From Aciduliprofundum sp. MAR08-339 (GTDB lineage Archaea > Thermoplasmatota > Thermoplasmata > Thermoplasmatales > Aciduliprofundaceae), in the NCBI RefSeq assembly GCF_000327505.1, contig NC_019942.1, positions 1,116,001-1,180,000 of the forward strand: a stretch of 64,000 bases of DNA, in the 5' to 3' direction. Positions 8,305 to 17,793 of this stretch are shown piece after piece. Under the pieces are notes generated by a model, which did no database searches, had not been told where the DNA came from, and worked only from the letters and a program-made list of their open reading frames with translations. The number at the start of each line of letters is the position of its first letter. The stretch's first letter is position 1. Position numbers and translations under genes: made by a program.

Positions 8305-9120
8305 TTATTTTTCAACCTTAATTGCAGCGTAACCAACAACATCCTGCATAGGCTGTACATCGCCGCTTGTTGCATATTTTAGAAGTGTGGCCTTTCCTCC
8401 TGTGGCTGTGAGCATTGCCGTTATTGGGCCATATCCGCACATGGTTATACTGTGCTTGGCAATCACGTCGTAAAGACCCCTTGTATCGCCCTTCAAGATT
8501 TTCTCAATTGCAAGTGCATCTTTTCTGTACGCATTCTGTCTTGGAATGTAGTGGGAGAAATCTGATGATGCTATGACCACGACATCCTTACCCTCTATGG
8601 CATCCTTTATTATTTTCCCGAGTTCAACGGCTATTTCGTACTCTTGAATGAGCATGGAAATGGGAACGAATTTTATCTCTCTCTTGAAAAACTGTAAAAA
8701 TGGAAGTTGAACCTCTATGCTGTGCTCGTATCTATGTGCGTAATCATCAATATCCACCATTTCCCTTGCTATCTCCTTTGCCAGTTCCCTATCAATCTGA
8801 ACCCTTCCAAGGGGGGTAATGAAATCTTCAAGGGTCACTGCCACACCTGATCCAATTCCATAGTGGTTTGGCCCGATTATTATGAATGTATCCGGAAAAC
8901 CGTCCTTGGCCAACGCGGCGTAAAAATGTGCTGCCACAGGTCCTGAAAATATATAACCAGCATGGGGAACCACGCCACCGATGATCTTTCTGGGCCCATC
9001 TGGTGAGAGAGAAGGAACCTCTCCAGGCCCAAGAGGATGGATAAAAAGTTGATTGAGCATTATCTGCAGTTCTTTCTTCTCACCCGGGTAAAATTGGCCG
9101 GCAACTGCAGGATACCTCAT
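8305..9120 (-). CDS. MEMO1 family protein (AmmeMemoRadiSam system protein B)
   Basis: 271 residues covering the whole Memo family, related in fold to non-heme iron extradiol dioxygenases. Typical segments are [12 protein letters not shown] at the N-terminus, [15 protein letters not shown] with a metal-ligand-type His, [18 protein letters not shown], and the C-terminal [16 protein letters not shown]. Its biochemical role in archaea is not established. The ATG overlaps the rpsB stop (ATGA), giving the order eno-rpsB-memo, which is conserved in many archaea. The AMMECR1 and radical SAM partners are not adjacent here. Confidence 0.93.
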   Translation of the reverse strand: MRYPAVAGQFYPGEKKELQIMLNQLFIHPLGPGEVPSLSPDGPRKIIGGVVPHAGYIFSGPVAAHFYAALAKDGFPDTFIIIGPNHYGIGSGVAVTLEDFITPLGRVQIDRELAKEIAREMVDIDDYAHRYEHSIEVQLPFLQFFKREIKFVPISMLIQEYEIAVELGKIIKDAIEGKDVVVIASSDFSHYIPRQNAYRKDALAIEKILKGDTRGLYDVIAKHSITMCGYGPITAMLTATGGKATLLKYATSGDVQPMQDVVGYAAIKVEK

Positions 9121-9716
9121 AGGGGTGCCTCAAAGTCCTCAATGGTGTACTTGAATTCTTCGTTGCTCTTTATTTCTCCCCTTTCCTTGAGGATCTCTCT
9201 TGCGAGAAGCCAGTATATGAGAGCGAGAGCTCTGCGACCCTTGTTATTCGTTGGTATTACGAGATCTACATAACTTGTACGGTTGTTTGCATCGCATAGG
9301 GCAACAATCGGTATCTTGGATTTAACAGCCTCCTTGAGGGCCTGAGTGTCCGCCGCAGGGTCGTTTATGAGAATGACCTTGGGTTCCATGTATCCTGGAA
9401 GTTTTGGATTTGTGAGTATGCCTGGGATGAATCTACCAGGTACGACCTTCGCTCCACCTATGGCCTCTGCAAATTTTATGGACGGTTTCTGTCCATACTG
9501 TCTCTGGGACACAACAAGGATATCCTCAGGTGCATATCTGGCCAGGAACTTTGCTGCCAGGCGTATCCTTTCATCTGTCTTAGTTATATCCAGTAGGTAT
9601 AGGCCATCGTTGCGAACCTTGTATATGAATTTTATCATATCCCTGTTCTTCACCTGGGTACCTATATGCACGCCCGCCGTGAAGTACGTGTTTTCATCTA
9701 TCAGCAATTCCACCAT
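9117..9716 (-). CDS. rpsB: 30S ribosomal protein uS2
   Basis: About 199 residues of archaeal S2. Recognisable blocks are [14 protein letters not shown], the [15 protein letters not shown] region, [23 protein letters not shown], the [14 protein letters not shown] motif, and [21 protein letters not shown]. The first ATG after a GGTGA ribosome binding site is at 9716; an in-frame GTG at 9725 overlaps the enolase stop. It sits between enolase and memo in a standard archaeal operon, so it is expected to be expressed with translation genes. Confidence 0.97.
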   Translation of the reverse strand: MVELLIDENTYFTAGVHIGTQVKNRDMIKFIYKVRNDGLYLLDITKTDERIRLAAKFLARYAPEDILVVSQRQYGQKPSIKFAEAIGGAKVVPGRFIPGILTNPKLPGYMEPKVILINDPAADTQALKEAVKSKIPIVALCDANNRTSYVDLVIPTNNKGRRALALIYWLLAREILKERGEIKSNEEFKYTIEDFEAPL

Positions 9717-9717
9717 A

Positions 9718-10923
9718 TCACTCACCTTTTATCTCCTCTTCAATCCTTATCATCTCGTTCAGTTTGGCTATCCTCTCTCCCCCTATTGCACCAGTCTTTA
9801 TAAACTCTACGCCGAACGCCACACCTATGTGCACTATGGTAGTATCACATGTCTCACCACTCCTGTGGGAGATCATCGTGGCATATCCATTCTCCTTTGC
9901 GAATTTTATCGCCTTAACGGTATCTGTGAGCGTGCCTATCTGATTGGGCTTTATGAGCACCGTGTTGGCAGCGCCCTTGGAGATTCCTATCTTTATGCGC
10001 TCAACATTCGTCACAAATATGTCATCACCCACAATGTATGCGAGATGTCCTATTCTCCTTGTCAATTCTGCGAAACTCTCAAAATCTTCCTCGTCAAAGG
10101 GATCCTCTATTATGTAAACTCCGTAATCTTTAACGATGTCCTCAACGAAATCTATTTGCTCTTCTGGAGTGAGTGCCCTGCTTCTGTAATGGTACTTTCC
10201 GTTGTGGAAGAATGAAGATGCGGCAAAATCCAGCGCGGGTTTTATGTTTACCCCTGTACTCTCACTTGCCTCCTTTACTGATTCAACAACAAGTTCTATG
10301 GCCTCAATGTCGTCCATGGGTGCTATCCAGGCTTTCTCGTCCCCCAATCCAAGGGAGATGTTTGGAAACCTTTCCCTGAGTTTTTTACCCACTATTTTAT
10401 GCACTTCCGCGTTGGCAAACACATTATCCTTGGCGCTTTCCCCCAAACTCACTGCAAGCATCTCCTGAATTGTTGTGCCTCCAACAGCGTGTTTCCCTCC
10501 GCCTAAAACATTACCCACGGGCTTTGGAATGCTTCTCGCGAAGGCACCACCAAGGTACTGGTAGAAGGGCAGGCCGAGAGAATTCGCGGCTGCCTTGGCT
10601 ATGGCAAGAGATACGGCAGTGGCCACATTACCACCAAGCATCGAAAAATTTTCCGTACCATCAATCTCATGGAGTATGGCATCAACATCCTCCTGCTGGG
10701 TTGAATCCATACCTATGAGATTGTCCATTCTCTCCTTGAAATATTTTATTCCAGCGTCTATGCCCCCCGCGGGATATGCCTTGACCTCATGCTTCCCTGT
10801 TGATTTGCCTGCAGGAGCGGCAGCGCGACCGTAGCCATTGAGGGTGTATACCTCAACCTCCACGGTGGCATTTCCACGTGAATCCAGAATTTTGCGCAAT
10901 ACTATATCCTCTATCAGCGTCAT
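9718..10923 (-). CDS. eno: enolase
   Basis: 401 residues. Enolase interconverts 2-phosphoglycerate and phosphoenolpyruvate. Family features are [15 protein letters not shown] at the N-terminus, the [10 protein letters not shown] loop, [22 protein letters not shown] (catalytic Glu region), the metal ligands Asp and Glu in [11 protein letters not shown] and [21 protein letters not shown] with the catalytic Lys, and [12 protein letters not shown]. The start at 10923 follows AGAGGTG at optimal spacing. A TATA box at 10961-10968 gives a leader of roughly 14 nt. It heads the eno-rpsB-memo unit. Confidence 0.97.
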   Translation of the reverse strand: MTLIEDIVLRKILDSRGNATVEVEVYTLNGYGRAAAPAGKSTGKHEVKAYPAGGIDAGIKYFKERMDNLIGMDSTQQEDVDAILHEIDGTENFSMLGGNVATAVSLAIAKAAANSLGLPFYQYLGGAFARSIPKPVGNVLGGGKHAVGGTTIQEMLAVSLGESAKDNVFANAEVHKIVGKKLRERFPNISLGLGDEKAWIAPMDDIEAIELVVESVKEASESTGVNIKPALDFAASSFFHNGKYHYRSRALTPEEQIDFVEDIVKDYGVYIIEDPFDEEDFESFAELTRRIGHLAYIVGDDIFVTNVERIKIGISKGAANTVLIKPNQIGTLTDTVKAIKFAKENGYATMISHRSGETCDTTIVHIGVAFGVEFIKTGAIGGERIAKLNEMIRIEEEIKGE

Positions 10924-10960
10924 ATTTAGCACCTCTTTTAAAGGGGCTATGCCCATAAGA

Positions 10961-10968
10961 TATTTAAA
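10961..10968 (-). promoter_or_regulatory. TATA box of eno-rpsB-memo
   Basis: Minus-strand TTTAAATA about 40 nt before the eno ATG. The predicted start of transcription leaves a short leader containing the AGAGGTG ribosome binding site at about 10929-10935. Confidence 0.5.
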
Positions 10969-11008
10969 GTTTCCAAAAATTATTTTTATTTCACGTGCAT
11001 TCTTATTT

Positions 11009-11407
11009 ATGGATTTGATGAGCACAAACGCCAAGGGGAAAAATGTTCGTGGCAAGAAACTGCTTCTCTACGGCTCATGCCTTGATGAAAGCCCCGAGTA
11101 TCTTGAAAAATTCAAAGATTACACAAAACTTGCATTTTGCCCCGAGAGGGAGCACATAAACATGGCATTTTACAAACTTATGGCTATGCTCTCCGTTGCA
11201 GAGGAACTTGTGGTAATTACCACAGATGGCTCTCCACACTGCGTGCAGATGCATTACATAGCCGAGGAGGTTCTGAGGTATTCTGCCAAGAAATTTCCAC
11301 TTCGCCATTTTGTCGTGAACAATGGAAAGATTATTGAAGTATCTTCTGAGGATGTCAAGATATCGCGGTACCTTTCAAAAATAAAAAAATTGAGGGACTC
11401 TACCTGA
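11009..11407 (+). CDS. conserved hypothetical protein with conserved-looking cysteines
   Basis: About 132 residues, not recognised. After a basic N-terminus there is a beta-strand and cysteine ([13 protein letters not shown]), a second cysteine (FCPEREHIN) and a central [20 protein letters not shown] segment whose Cys-His spacing looks like a metal or cluster site, ending with [11 protein letters not shown]. It looks like a soluble cytosolic alpha/beta protein. The ATG at 11009 has an AT-rich TATA-like stretch (about 10980-10990) at the right distance for leaderless transcription; ATG 11018 is an alternative. It is divergent from eno and overlaps thrS tail to tail by 8 nt. Confidence 0.7.
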   Translation: MDLMSTNAKGKNVRGKKLLLYGSCLDESPEYLEKFKDYTKLAFCPEREHINMAFYKLMAMLSVAEELVVITTDGSPHCVQMHYIAEEVLRYSAKKFPLRHFVVNNGKIIEVSSEDVKISRYLSKIKKLRDST

Positions 11408-13238
11408 ATTTTGGTCTCTGGGAGAGCAGCGGGGGTAATGGCAACCTTCTCTTTGGATATCCATCGGTTTTCTCCTTCAATATGTTCAAGAGTTCATCTC
11501 TGCTCATCTCTTCCACCCCTTCTCCGCGTATTCTAACCGTGAGCGTATTTCTTTCCTTTTCCCTCTCACCTATGACTACTATGTATGGAATCCACTCTTT
11601 CTCCGCATCCCTTATCTTGCGGGACACGCTCAGATCACGATCGTCCACATCCACCCTGAATCCCTGCTGCGTGAAGAAATCCATTTCCTGAATTGAGCAT
11701 CCCAGGAAATCGTCCTTAACTGGGATTATGCGCACCTGTGTTGGGCTCAACCACACGGGAAGCATGGGTTTCTTTCCCTTCTTCGCATCCATATCTGCCT
11801 TCTCCAGCATGGCGTAAAGCACGCGCTCAACGGCTCCGCTCGGGGAGCAGTGGAGTATGTACGGATGTCTTTCCTCTCCATTCTCGTCGTAGTAGGTTAT
11901 TCCATATCTCTTTGCATTCTCCACATCTATTTGCACGGTGCTCAAGGCGGCCGCCTTATTGAGTGAGTCAACGAAGTTGAACTCAAATTTGAGAACGAAA
12001 TAGAAGAATCTCTCATCCCACATCTGTACAAGCACGGGCCTGTTTACAAGACGTACAAGTTCCTTTATAAACTCCTTGTTCTTATCGTAAAATTCCCGGG
12101 TGAATCGTATGGCCACCTCATAATCTCCCAGTTCAAGCCCGAAATCCCTCAGCACCTCTATGGCCATCTCATACTGTTTTTTGAACTCCTCCATGGCCTG
12201 GGGCATGTCAGCAGAGAGGGTATGCATATCGGGCATGGTGAAGGCTCTAAGTCTTCTTAGCCCTGATAGCTCTCCCTTCTGCTCCCTTCTGAACGCATAT
12301 TTTGCCATCTCATAGAGTTTTAGGGGTAGATTTCTGTAGGATATTGTGGCATCATGCATCATAAGAAACTGACCGAAGCAGGCGGCGAATCTGAGGAAAT
12401 ACTTATCTTTACCACTCAGAACTATGTACTGCCTTGCAGGGAAGCGATTGAGATAGGATTTCAAGGAAGGATGGTTAAAATCGTACATTATGGGGGTTTC
12501 AACCTGCATGGCACCGTAATCCAGCACCTTTCCCTCAACGTACTCCTCAATTAGTCCCTTTATCAATTTTCCCTTGGGATAATACCGCATGTTGCCGGAG
12601 TCGCTTCCAGGCTCGTAGTCTGCAAGTTCTAGGGCCTGCATGAGTTTCACATGAGGTGGTATCTCCTTGACTGCTCTTGTACCAGATATTTCGTAATCCA
12701 CAAATTTTTTCAGGTTTGGATACTTGGAGTAGTCAAAGTTATCCACATCGTGCAGATCTCCATTTTTATCCATTATGTACCAGTAAGTTGTTCTTTTTTC
12801 TGCCTTGAGGGCTTCGCTCTCCTCCTCCTTTGCCTCTCCACGGATCTCCTTGCTCAACTCACTCAATGGATGGCCCTTGCAGGATATGACAAAACTCTTG
12901 TACCATCCAAAGGGTGCACGGTGCACCTCATACTGATCTTTTAGCATGTTTTCCAGTTCTTTTAGAACCTTTATTGCCTCAGCTGGCCCTGCGAGTTTGC
13001 TGCTCAGATGCGCGTAGGGATATAGCACGATGCGCTCAACGTTAAGTTTCTTGGCCACGTCAACAATTTCGTTCTTTGCACGCTCAACAATACCTGCATC
13101 GCCCTCCTCCATGGAGATAAATGCCACGAGACACTCCTCGTACCTTTCCCTTTTCTTTTCAATTTCCTCAGCATCCTTCATCGCCTTGCTCTTTGACTCA
13201 AACTCTATGTAGTCCGCATGAATGAAGAGAATACGCAT
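11400..13238 (-). CDS. thrS: threonyl-tRNA synthetase, archaeal type
   Basis: 612 residues. The first 140 or so form the archaeal editing domain (starting [13 protein letters not shown]), related to D-aminoacyl-tRNA deacylase, instead of the bacterial N1/N2 domains. The class II catalytic core follows: motif 2 region [25 protein letters not shown], then the Zn-site Cys in FAACFGQF with histidines downstream, and motif 3 [17 protein letters not shown]. The C-terminal anticodon-binding domain runs from about residue 505. A TATA box at 13258-13267 is spaced for leaderless transcription. Confidence 0.96.
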   Translation of the reverse strand: MRILFIHADYIEFESKSKAMKDAEEIEKKRERYEECLVAFISMEEGDAGIVERAKNEIVDVAKKLNVERIVLYPYAHLSSKLAGPAEAIKVLKELENMLKDQYEVHRAPFGWYKSFVISCKGHPLSELSKEIRGEAKEEESEALKAEKRTTYWYIMDKNGDLHDVDNFDYSKYPNLKKFVDYEISGTRAVKEIPPHVKLMQALELADYEPGSDSGNMRYYPKGKLIKGLIEEYVEGKVLDYGAMQVETPIMYDFNHPSLKSYLNRFPARQYIVLSGKDKYFLRFAACFGQFLMMHDATISYRNLPLKLYEMAKYAFRREQKGELSGLRRLRAFTMPDMHTLSADMPQAMEEFKKQYEMAIEVLRDFGLELGDYEVAIRFTREFYDKNKEFIKELVRLVNRPVLVQMWDERFFYFVLKFEFNFVDSLNKAAALSTVQIDVENAKRYGITYYDENGEERHPYILHCSPSGAVERVLYAMLEKADMDAKKGKKPMLPVWLSPTQVRIIPVKDDFLGCSIQEMDFFTQQGFRVDVDDRDLSVSRKIRDAEKEWIPYIVVIGEREKERNTLTVRIRGEGVEEMSRDELLNILKEKTDGYPKRRLPLPPLLSQRPKFR

Positions 13239-13257
13239 AGATGGGGATTTTTGTTAA

Positions 13258-13267
13258 GGTATAAAAG
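13258..13267 (-). promoter_or_regulatory. TATA box of thrS
   Basis: Minus-strand CTTTTATACC centred about 25 nt upstream of the thrS ATG at 13238. Confidence 0.6.
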
Positions 13268-13290
13268 AGTTTTTGCCCCAGTTTGAGAAT

Positions 13291-13299
13291 GTTTATAAT
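13291..13299 (+). promoter_or_regulatory. TATA box of the DUF2721 gene
   Basis: GTTTATAAT centred 26 nt before the ATG at 13321, back to back with the thrS promoter. Confidence 0.6.
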
Positions 13300-13320
13300 T
13301 GAAGATGTCTATATGCTCTT

Positions 13321-13764
13321 ATGGATACAATTCAGATACTTCAGGGTGCCCTTGCTCCCATACTTCTCATCTCCGCGGTTGGGCTTCTGCTTCTGGGACT
13401 TGGAAACAGAATTGGGAGAATAATTGACAGAATAAGAAAATTCTCTGAGGAGGTTCGCAGGGGAGAGGTTGGAGAAGAGCGCATGCGAATCATCCAGGTT
13501 CAAAAAAGCACCCTTGTGAAGCGTCTCAAACTATGTAGAAATGCCATGCTATATTACTATCTTGCCATACTGTTCACCTCCATATCTTCCATAATGTCCT
13601 TTGCCCAGTTTTTCAATCACGTATTTGGATACCTTGCAGTATGGGCCCTTGCCTTCGCCTTAAGCGCCCTGTTCATAGGCATAATTTACGCACTCTATGA
13701 GGTTATATTTACCTACACGGCGGTGTTGAAGGAGGCATCATTCTACTTGGATGAAAATCGTTAA
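13321..13764 (+). CDS. DUF2721 family membrane protein
   Basis: 147 residues. The N-terminal helix (APILLISAVGLLLLGLGN) is followed by the NRIGRIIDRIRKF signature of DUF2721, then a charged cytoplasmic stretch to about residue 65, and two further hydrophobic helices (residues 75-95 and 100-125). Function is unknown in all lineages. A TATA box 26 nt upstream indicates a leaderless transcript. The next gene has its own TATA element, so the two may be separate units. Confidence 0.8.
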   Translation: MDTIQILQGALAPILLISAVGLLLLGLGNRIGRIIDRIRKFSEEVRRGEVGEERMRIIQVQKSTLVKRLKLCRNAMLYYYLAILFTSISSIMSFAQFFNHVFGYLAVWALAFALSALFIGIIYALYEVIFTYTAVLKEASFYLDENR

Positions 13765-13788
13765 ATACTCCATTGGGGATTTAGAATC

Positions 13789-14175
13789 ATGAAAATTTGG
13801 AATAGCCACATCATCATGGAGAAGAGCGTTAAATGGAAAGATCTTGAACAGGTTTGGGGGGATATGCTAAATTTGTTTTTTGAGGAGACAAGGCAGTTCC
13901 GGGACGAACCGGAGCAGAGGGAGATCATAATTCATGAGAACATGGTGGACATAGGGCACGATCGTAAGCCCGAGGGGTTTAACAGGGAAGGGAAAATGAG
14001 AATAGTTGTTCCAATGAGTGATAGGAGGGAGTTTTTCATATATCGGGGAGTTTACAGCGATGATGTGCGCATAGTGACAGAGAAGATAAGCAAGTTTCTG
14101 GCTGAGAAAGGTGTGAAGCACAGGGTTGAGTGGAACGATATGCTCCTGTTCCAAATGAAGAAGAGGCGTAGATGA
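13789..14175 (+). CDS. hypothetical protein
   Basis: 128 residues, not recognised. It is a soluble, charged protein with no signal peptide or membrane helix. A central EIIIHENMVDIGH segment and the RIVVPMSDRREFFIYRGVYS strand region suggest an alpha/beta fold, and the tail is basic (KKRRR). A TTAAATACT element at 13761 lies 26 nt before the ATG, supporting this start; an inner ATG at 13816 is possible. The stop codon overlaps the start of the CBS-domain gene (ATGA), so the two are cotranscribed and perhaps functionally linked. Confidence 0.7.
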   Translation: MKIWNSHIIMEKSVKWKDLEQVWGDMLNLFFEETRQFRDEPEQREIIIHENMVDIGHDRKPEGFNREGKMRIVVPMSDRREFFIYRGVYSDDVRIVTEKISKFLAEKGVKHRVEWNDMLLFQMKKRRR

Positions 14176-14657
14176 TGCAAATTGGCGAGATAATGAACAG
14201 GAACGTTATAACCCTGCGACCGGATATGACGATCAAAGAGGCATCCGAAATTTTCGCAAAGAATGGGATAAGTGGTGCGCCTGTTGTAGATGAAAATGGA
14301 AAATTGCTCGGTATACTCACCATAAAGGATATACTGAAGACTGTGAAGAGTGGGATGGAGAGCGTTGGTCTTTACGTCTTTCCAACCCCCTTCGATTTTA
14401 TGGAAATAATACCCTTTGAAATTCCTGAGGGGCAGGTCAATGTCCTGAAGGAACTTTCCTCCATAAGGGTTGGAGATGTTATGGAGAAAAGGGTCCATTA
14501 TGCGGAACCCGATATGGATATTTACGATGCTCTGAACATCCTGGTGAAAAAGGAAATTTCAAGATTGCCTGTGGTTAAGGACGGAATGGTTGTGGGCATT
14601 GTAACGCGCAGTGATCTCCTACGGGCCATTGCCGGTTCAGATGAAGTTTCCAAGTAG
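14172..14657 (+). CDS. CBS-domain pair protein
   Basis: 161 residues made of two CBS motifs (about residues 5-60 and 95-155), a Bateman module that binds adenosyl ligands and acts as a sensor. Typical segments are MNRNVITLRPDMTIKEAS, GISGAPVVDENGKLLGILT, and RLPVVKDGMVVGIVTRSDLL. There is no attached catalytic domain. An extra 35-residue insert separates the two motifs. It overlaps the previous gene by 4 nt and overlaps the preflagellin peptidase gene tail to tail by 21 nt. Confidence 0.88.
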   Translation: MMQIGEIMNRNVITLRPDMTIKEASEIFAKNGISGAPVVDENGKLLGILTIKDILKTVKSGMESVGLYVFPTPFDFMEIIPFEIPEGQVNVLKELSSIRVGDVMEKRVHYAEPDMDIYDALNILVKKEISRLPVVKDGMVVGIVTRSDLLRAIAGSDEVSK

Positions 14658-15464
14658 GTAGGCCGCAAAAAGCCCGGTGGTTATGAATATGATGAATGGG
14701 ATTTTTGGCTGAACCCAAACCTTGAGCCTCCCAATCTTCTTCAGATTTTCTATATCCTCTGGGCTGTGTTCCTTTGGATGCACGTATAGCACATGCTCTC
14801 CGTTCACAATCCTTTCCATAAGCCAGACCTGTTTCTTGCTAACATCTTCTATGGGTATTCTGTATCCTATGAACATCTCTGGGAATCCGATATCCCCGCG
14901 AATTATGTTGCGAATGAAAATTGCAAATATGAAAATCAGAGAGGCAATGGCGGCGTAAAGAAGTGTGAGAAACGCAAATGGAAATGTGAGTTGCACAATG
15001 TCCACGTAGTTTGGCACAAAAACGGGGAACGAGAGGAAAAATGGATATGTGGGCTGGAGAATGGCGACACTCATAAGAGCACGGGCATCTGCCCTTCCGC
15101 GGATAACTTTAATGGCGTGCAATCCCCTGAAAACCAGCAGCATTATGAACATAACAATTATCACTGGATCTGCCTTTAGAGTTATTGAATATGCGAAAAG
15201 TGCTATGGCAAGGGTCCAGAGGGCGTACTGAATGACCCGTTCCTCCTTCTCCCACTCAAAGAACCACTCGTAGAAAATTATTATTGAAGGTATGATTGCG
15301 ATTATGGATGCTAGAGAGTGATATTGATACAGGTCTATCCCAAATGCGAAGAATCCAAGTATGAACCAAACCATGGGAGATATAAGCCTCTCCTTCCAGT
15401 CACTGTAAGAGGCGTATAGGAAGAACGGTATGGCTATGATGAACCTGAGCAAATCAAGATACAT
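14637..15464 (-). CDS. flaK: preflagellin peptidase (A24 family)
   Basis: About 275 residues, multi-pass membrane aspartyl protease that removes class III signal peptides from archaellins. The first catalytic Asp lies in YASYSDWKERLIS (near residue 20), the motif which also contacts the junction in FlaK; the second is in RGRADARALMS, corresponding to the GxGD/GADAK motif. Six or more hydrophobic helices are visible, the last at the very C-terminus. The archaellin it would process, flaB, is at 28495, 13 kb away. ATG 15464 was preferred over an in-frame TTG at 15506. Confidence 0.82.
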   Translation of the reverse strand: MYLDLLRFIIAIPFFLYASYSDWKERLISPMVWFILGFFAFGIDLYQYHSLASIIAIIPSIIIFYEWFFEWEKEERVIQYALWTLAIALFAYSITLKADPVIIVMFIMLLVFRGLHAIKVIRGRADARALMSVAILQPTYPFFLSFPVFVPNYVDIVQLTFPFAFLTLLYAAIASLIFIFAIFIRNIIRGDIGFPEMFIGYRIPIEDVSKKQVWLMERIVNGEHVLYVHPKEHSPEDIENLKKIGRLKVWVQPKIPFIIFITTGLFAAYLLGNFI

Positions 15465-15516
15465 AGTTTGAAAATATCCAAAGAGTACAAAAAATTTGCC
15501 ACCCAATTTTCAAATT

Positions 15517-16260
15517 TTAAGATTCACATATTGTCCTGAATGGACAGAATCTGCAATACTCTCCAGGAGTGGCTTCGAACTCGTGTTTAATTATTTTATT
15601 GGCTGTTTGGGAAATATCTTTTCTCATATCCCATATTTCATTGTGCGTGAATCGGAAGGTTTTTATTTTTCCGTGTTGAAGATAAAAGAGTTTCGCCGTT
15701 GGAATTATCCCTTTGTTAAGGTAAAAAATAATAGAGTAGAAAAGAACCTGATTTCTATCGGAATCGTTCACCTTCCCTGTTTTCAGGTCTATTATCTCGT
15801 ACTCGGAAACCATGTCAAATCTGCCAAAGATCAGAAAATCTTCAAGGCGGCTGTAGAGCCACTGCTCAGTTTTATAATCCCCTGCATTTATCTCTTCAAT
15901 CAAATTCTGGATGTTTTTGAGCATGGTGTTAATTCTCTTTACATAATCCTCCTCGCTGCTCCACAGAAGAAGTGAGTTGTTGAGGGACAAATAATAATGC
16001 TGCATCTCATCCACACTTTCAAAATCATCTCTGAGACTTCGGGCATCAATAAGATGGTTATTCTCCTTTATGTTTTTCCATAGGCCCTCAGCATCCAAAG
16101 CCATGGGTGGATTTTGGAGCATCCTGTAAAATACTTCGTGCATCAACTTCCCTATCTCGGTATCGGCCGTTTTTGGAGTCACAACGGGTATTGTTTTTGA
16201 GTAATGATACCAAAGTGGGCATTTTTTGAAAAGGGCATACTGGCTGTAACTTAGTCTCAG
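15517..16260 (-). CDS. PD-(D/E)XK nuclease with iron-sulfur cysteines, probable CTG start
   Basis: RecB/Cas4-type nuclease domain. The active-site motif is visible as GRFDMVSEYEIIDLKTGK (Asp, then Asp-x-Lys). The C-terminal CRFCPFRTIC gives three cysteines of the 4Fe-4S cluster seen in AddB/Cas4 proteins. The matching first cysteine lies upstream in SYSQYALFKKCPLWYHY (codon 16219-16221), in frame but before the first usual start codon (GTG 16182). No ATG, GTG or TTG exists between that Cys and the in-frame stop at about 16286. A CTG at 16258-16260 overlaps the thiD stop as CTGA and is the best candidate start, giving 247 residues. Probable DNA-processing exonuclease. Confidence 0.7.
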   Translation of the reverse strand: MRLSYSQYALFKKCPLWYHYSKTIPVVTPKTADTEIGKLMHEVFYRMLQNPPMALDAEGLWKNIKENNHLIDARSLRDDFESVDEMQHYYLSLNNSLLLWSSEEDYVKRINTMLKNIQNLIEEINAGDYKTEQWLYSRLEDFLIFGRFDMVSEYEIIDLKTGKVNDSDRNQVLFYSIIFYLNKGIIPTAKLFYLQHGKIKTFRFTHNEIWDMRKDISQTANKIIKHEFEATPGEYCRFCPFRTICES

Positions 16261-16994
16261 GGTGTTAATGCGTATCCCCCCATATCAACCGAACTCTCAA
16301 TCTCATCCTGCATGAATTTTCTAACGCTTTCAACCGCCTCCTTCATATTCTTTCCTGCTGCAATCTCTGCAAGGAGCGCTGAGGAGTAAATGCACCCTGT
16401 TCCATGCACATTCTTTTTTATCAGGGCCATTGAGGTTGAATGCATAAAATCTGGGCCAAAGAGATAATCGGAGCCATCGAGATGTCCGCCCTTAATAACA
16501 ACGTACCCTCCGTAGATATCCTGAAGGATGTACCCGATCTTTATAATATCAATTGGCTCTTCAATTTTCTTTCCAGAAAGCTGCTCCGCCTCTGGAACAT
16601 TTGGAGTTATCACATCGGCCCTTCTGAGAAGGTTAATTATATCCTCCCTTCTGTTAAGTGTATACCCGTTTTTTGCACTTAGAAGTGGGTCAAACACCAT
16701 GAACCAGTCATACTCGTTTGCAAGCTCTACAATCATATTTGCTGTATCTTTACTTCCCACGAGTCCCACCTTCACATATTTTATTTTGAAAGAATCCAAT
16801 AGCGCGTCAATTTGTTTTCTAACATTCTGTGAAGAGAGCACACTCATGCCGTAAAATCCCTGCGTGTTTTGATAGGTTATTGAAGTTGTGGCCCCAAGCC
16901 CATAAAATCCAAATTTTCTGAACGTGATTATATCCCGTGTTACACCTGCACCGGTGGTAGGATCAAATCCTGCTATGCTCAGGAGATATCTCAT
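16257..16994 (-). CDS. thiD: hydroxymethylpyrimidine/phosphomethylpyrimidine kinase
   Basis: 245 residues of the ribokinase-like ThiD family, which phosphorylates HMP and HMP-P in thiamine synthesis. Characteristic segments are [15 protein letters not shown] at the N-terminus, the [11 protein letters not shown] region, [22 protein letters not shown] and the anion-hole motif [16 protein letters not shown] with the catalytic Cys/Gly region. It lacks the C-terminal ThiN extension found in many archaeal ThiD proteins. Pyridoxal kinase activity is an alternative. The stop overlaps the nuclease gene by 4 nt. Confidence 0.9.
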   Translation of the reverse strand: MRYLLSIAGFDPTTGAGVTRDIITFRKFGFYGLGATTSITYQNTQGFYGMSVLSSQNVRKQIDALLDSFKIKYVKVGLVGSKDTANMIVELANEYDWFMVFDPLLSAKNGYTLNRREDIINLLRRADVITPNVPEAEQLSGKKIEEPIDIIKIGYILQDIYGGYVVIKGGHLDGSDYLFGPDFMHSTSMALIKKNVHGTGCIYSSALLAEIAAGKNMKEAVESVRKFMQDEIESSVDMGGYALTP

Positions 16995-17039
16995 ACAGTT
17001 GCAAACTCCTCAGACTATAAAAACTTGTGTACGAAAAGA

Positions 17040-17049
17040 ATTAAATATC
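17040..17049 (+). promoter_or_regulatory. TATA box of the eL40 gene
   Basis: ATTAAATATC centred 25-26 nt before the ATG at 17070; a leaderless transcript is expected. Confidence 0.6.
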
Positions 17050-17069
17050 TCTTCTCCATACTCCGCACC

Positions 17070-17219
17070 ATGACCTTTCAGGAGGCAGTAAACAGGCTGC
17101 TTAACAAAAAAATTTGCATGAAATGCTACGCTCGAAATCCGCCAAACGCCACTAGATGTAGAAGGTGTGGCAGTCACGACCTCAGGCCTAAGGCCAAGGA
17201 GAGGAGAGGCGGTAAATAA
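17070..17219 (+). CDS. rpl40e: 50S ribosomal protein eL40
   Basis: 49 residues, the normal size of archaeal L40e. A zinc ribbon is formed by four cysteines in [22 protein letters not shown] (CxxC, CxxC), followed by a basic tail KAKERRGGK. The start at 17070 is fixed by the family N-terminus and by the TATA spacing. The last 32 nt overlap the end of pcp on the other strand. Confidence 0.95.
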   Translation: MTFQEAVNRLLNKKICMKCYARNPPNATRCRRCGSHDLRPKAKERRGGK

Positions 17220-17793
17220 CATCCAAAATTATTTTTGCAGCCATTTTCATTGTTTCATATTCTACATAGGGTACCCTTCTCTTCAGTGCCATTTTCTCTG
17301 TGGATGGGAGATGCACGAATCCCACAGGTATGCTCTTCCCCATCTTCCTGGCGTAATATAGCAGGGAGTAAAACAGGGTGTTGCAAACATACGTACCGGC
17401 GGTATAAGATATGTACGCTGGAATGCCATTCTCGTGCAAAGCATCTAGAATTCTATAAACTGGAAGAGTGGAAGAGTAGGCATCCTCTCCGTCATCGAAG
17501 ATTTTCATTCTGAAAGGTTTAAATCCTGAGTTGTCTGGTGTTGAAGAATCCATGATGTTTACGGCGATTTTTTCTATGGAAATTTGAGGCCTTCCATCGG
17601 CGAGTCCGAATGATATAACCGCCTCTGGATTCTGCCCTATTATTTTTCTCGCATATTCCTTTGCCTCTTCAAATTTAACAGGGACGATTTCAGCCCTGAC
17701 CTCCTTGTATTCCTCCTCAAGATATTTTGCTATCCTCTCTGATGGGTTGCTCTTGAACTTTGCAAATGGCTCAAATCCCGTCACTATGAACAT
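17188..17793 (-). CDS. pcp: pyroglutamyl-peptidase I
   Basis: 201 residues of peptidase family C15, which removes N-terminal pyroglutamate from peptides. The catalytic triad is visible: Glu in [15 protein letters not shown] region, Cys in [11 protein letters not shown] (near residue 138) and His in GFVHLPS (near 161). The N-terminus [17 protein letters not shown] is typical. The gene overlaps the NAPRT gene upstream by 23 nt and eL40 at its 3' end. It suits a peptide-degrading metabolism. Confidence 0.94.
   Translation of the reverse strand: MFIVTGFEPFAKFKSNPSERIAKYLEEEYKEVRAEIVPVKFEEAKEYARKIIGQNPEAVISFGLADGRPQISIEKIAVNIMDSSTPDNSGFKPFRMKIFDDGEDAYSSTLPVYRILDALHENGIPAYISYTAGTYVCNTLFYSLLYYARKMGKSIPVGFVHLPSTEKMALKRRVPYVEYETMKMAAKIILDVIYRLSSPWP

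Noticed and set aside
15517-16182. GTG 16182 as the start of the PD-(D/E)XK nuclease
   Set aside because: It would remove the conserved N-terminal Tyr/Cys motif that supplies the fourth iron-sulfur ligand.
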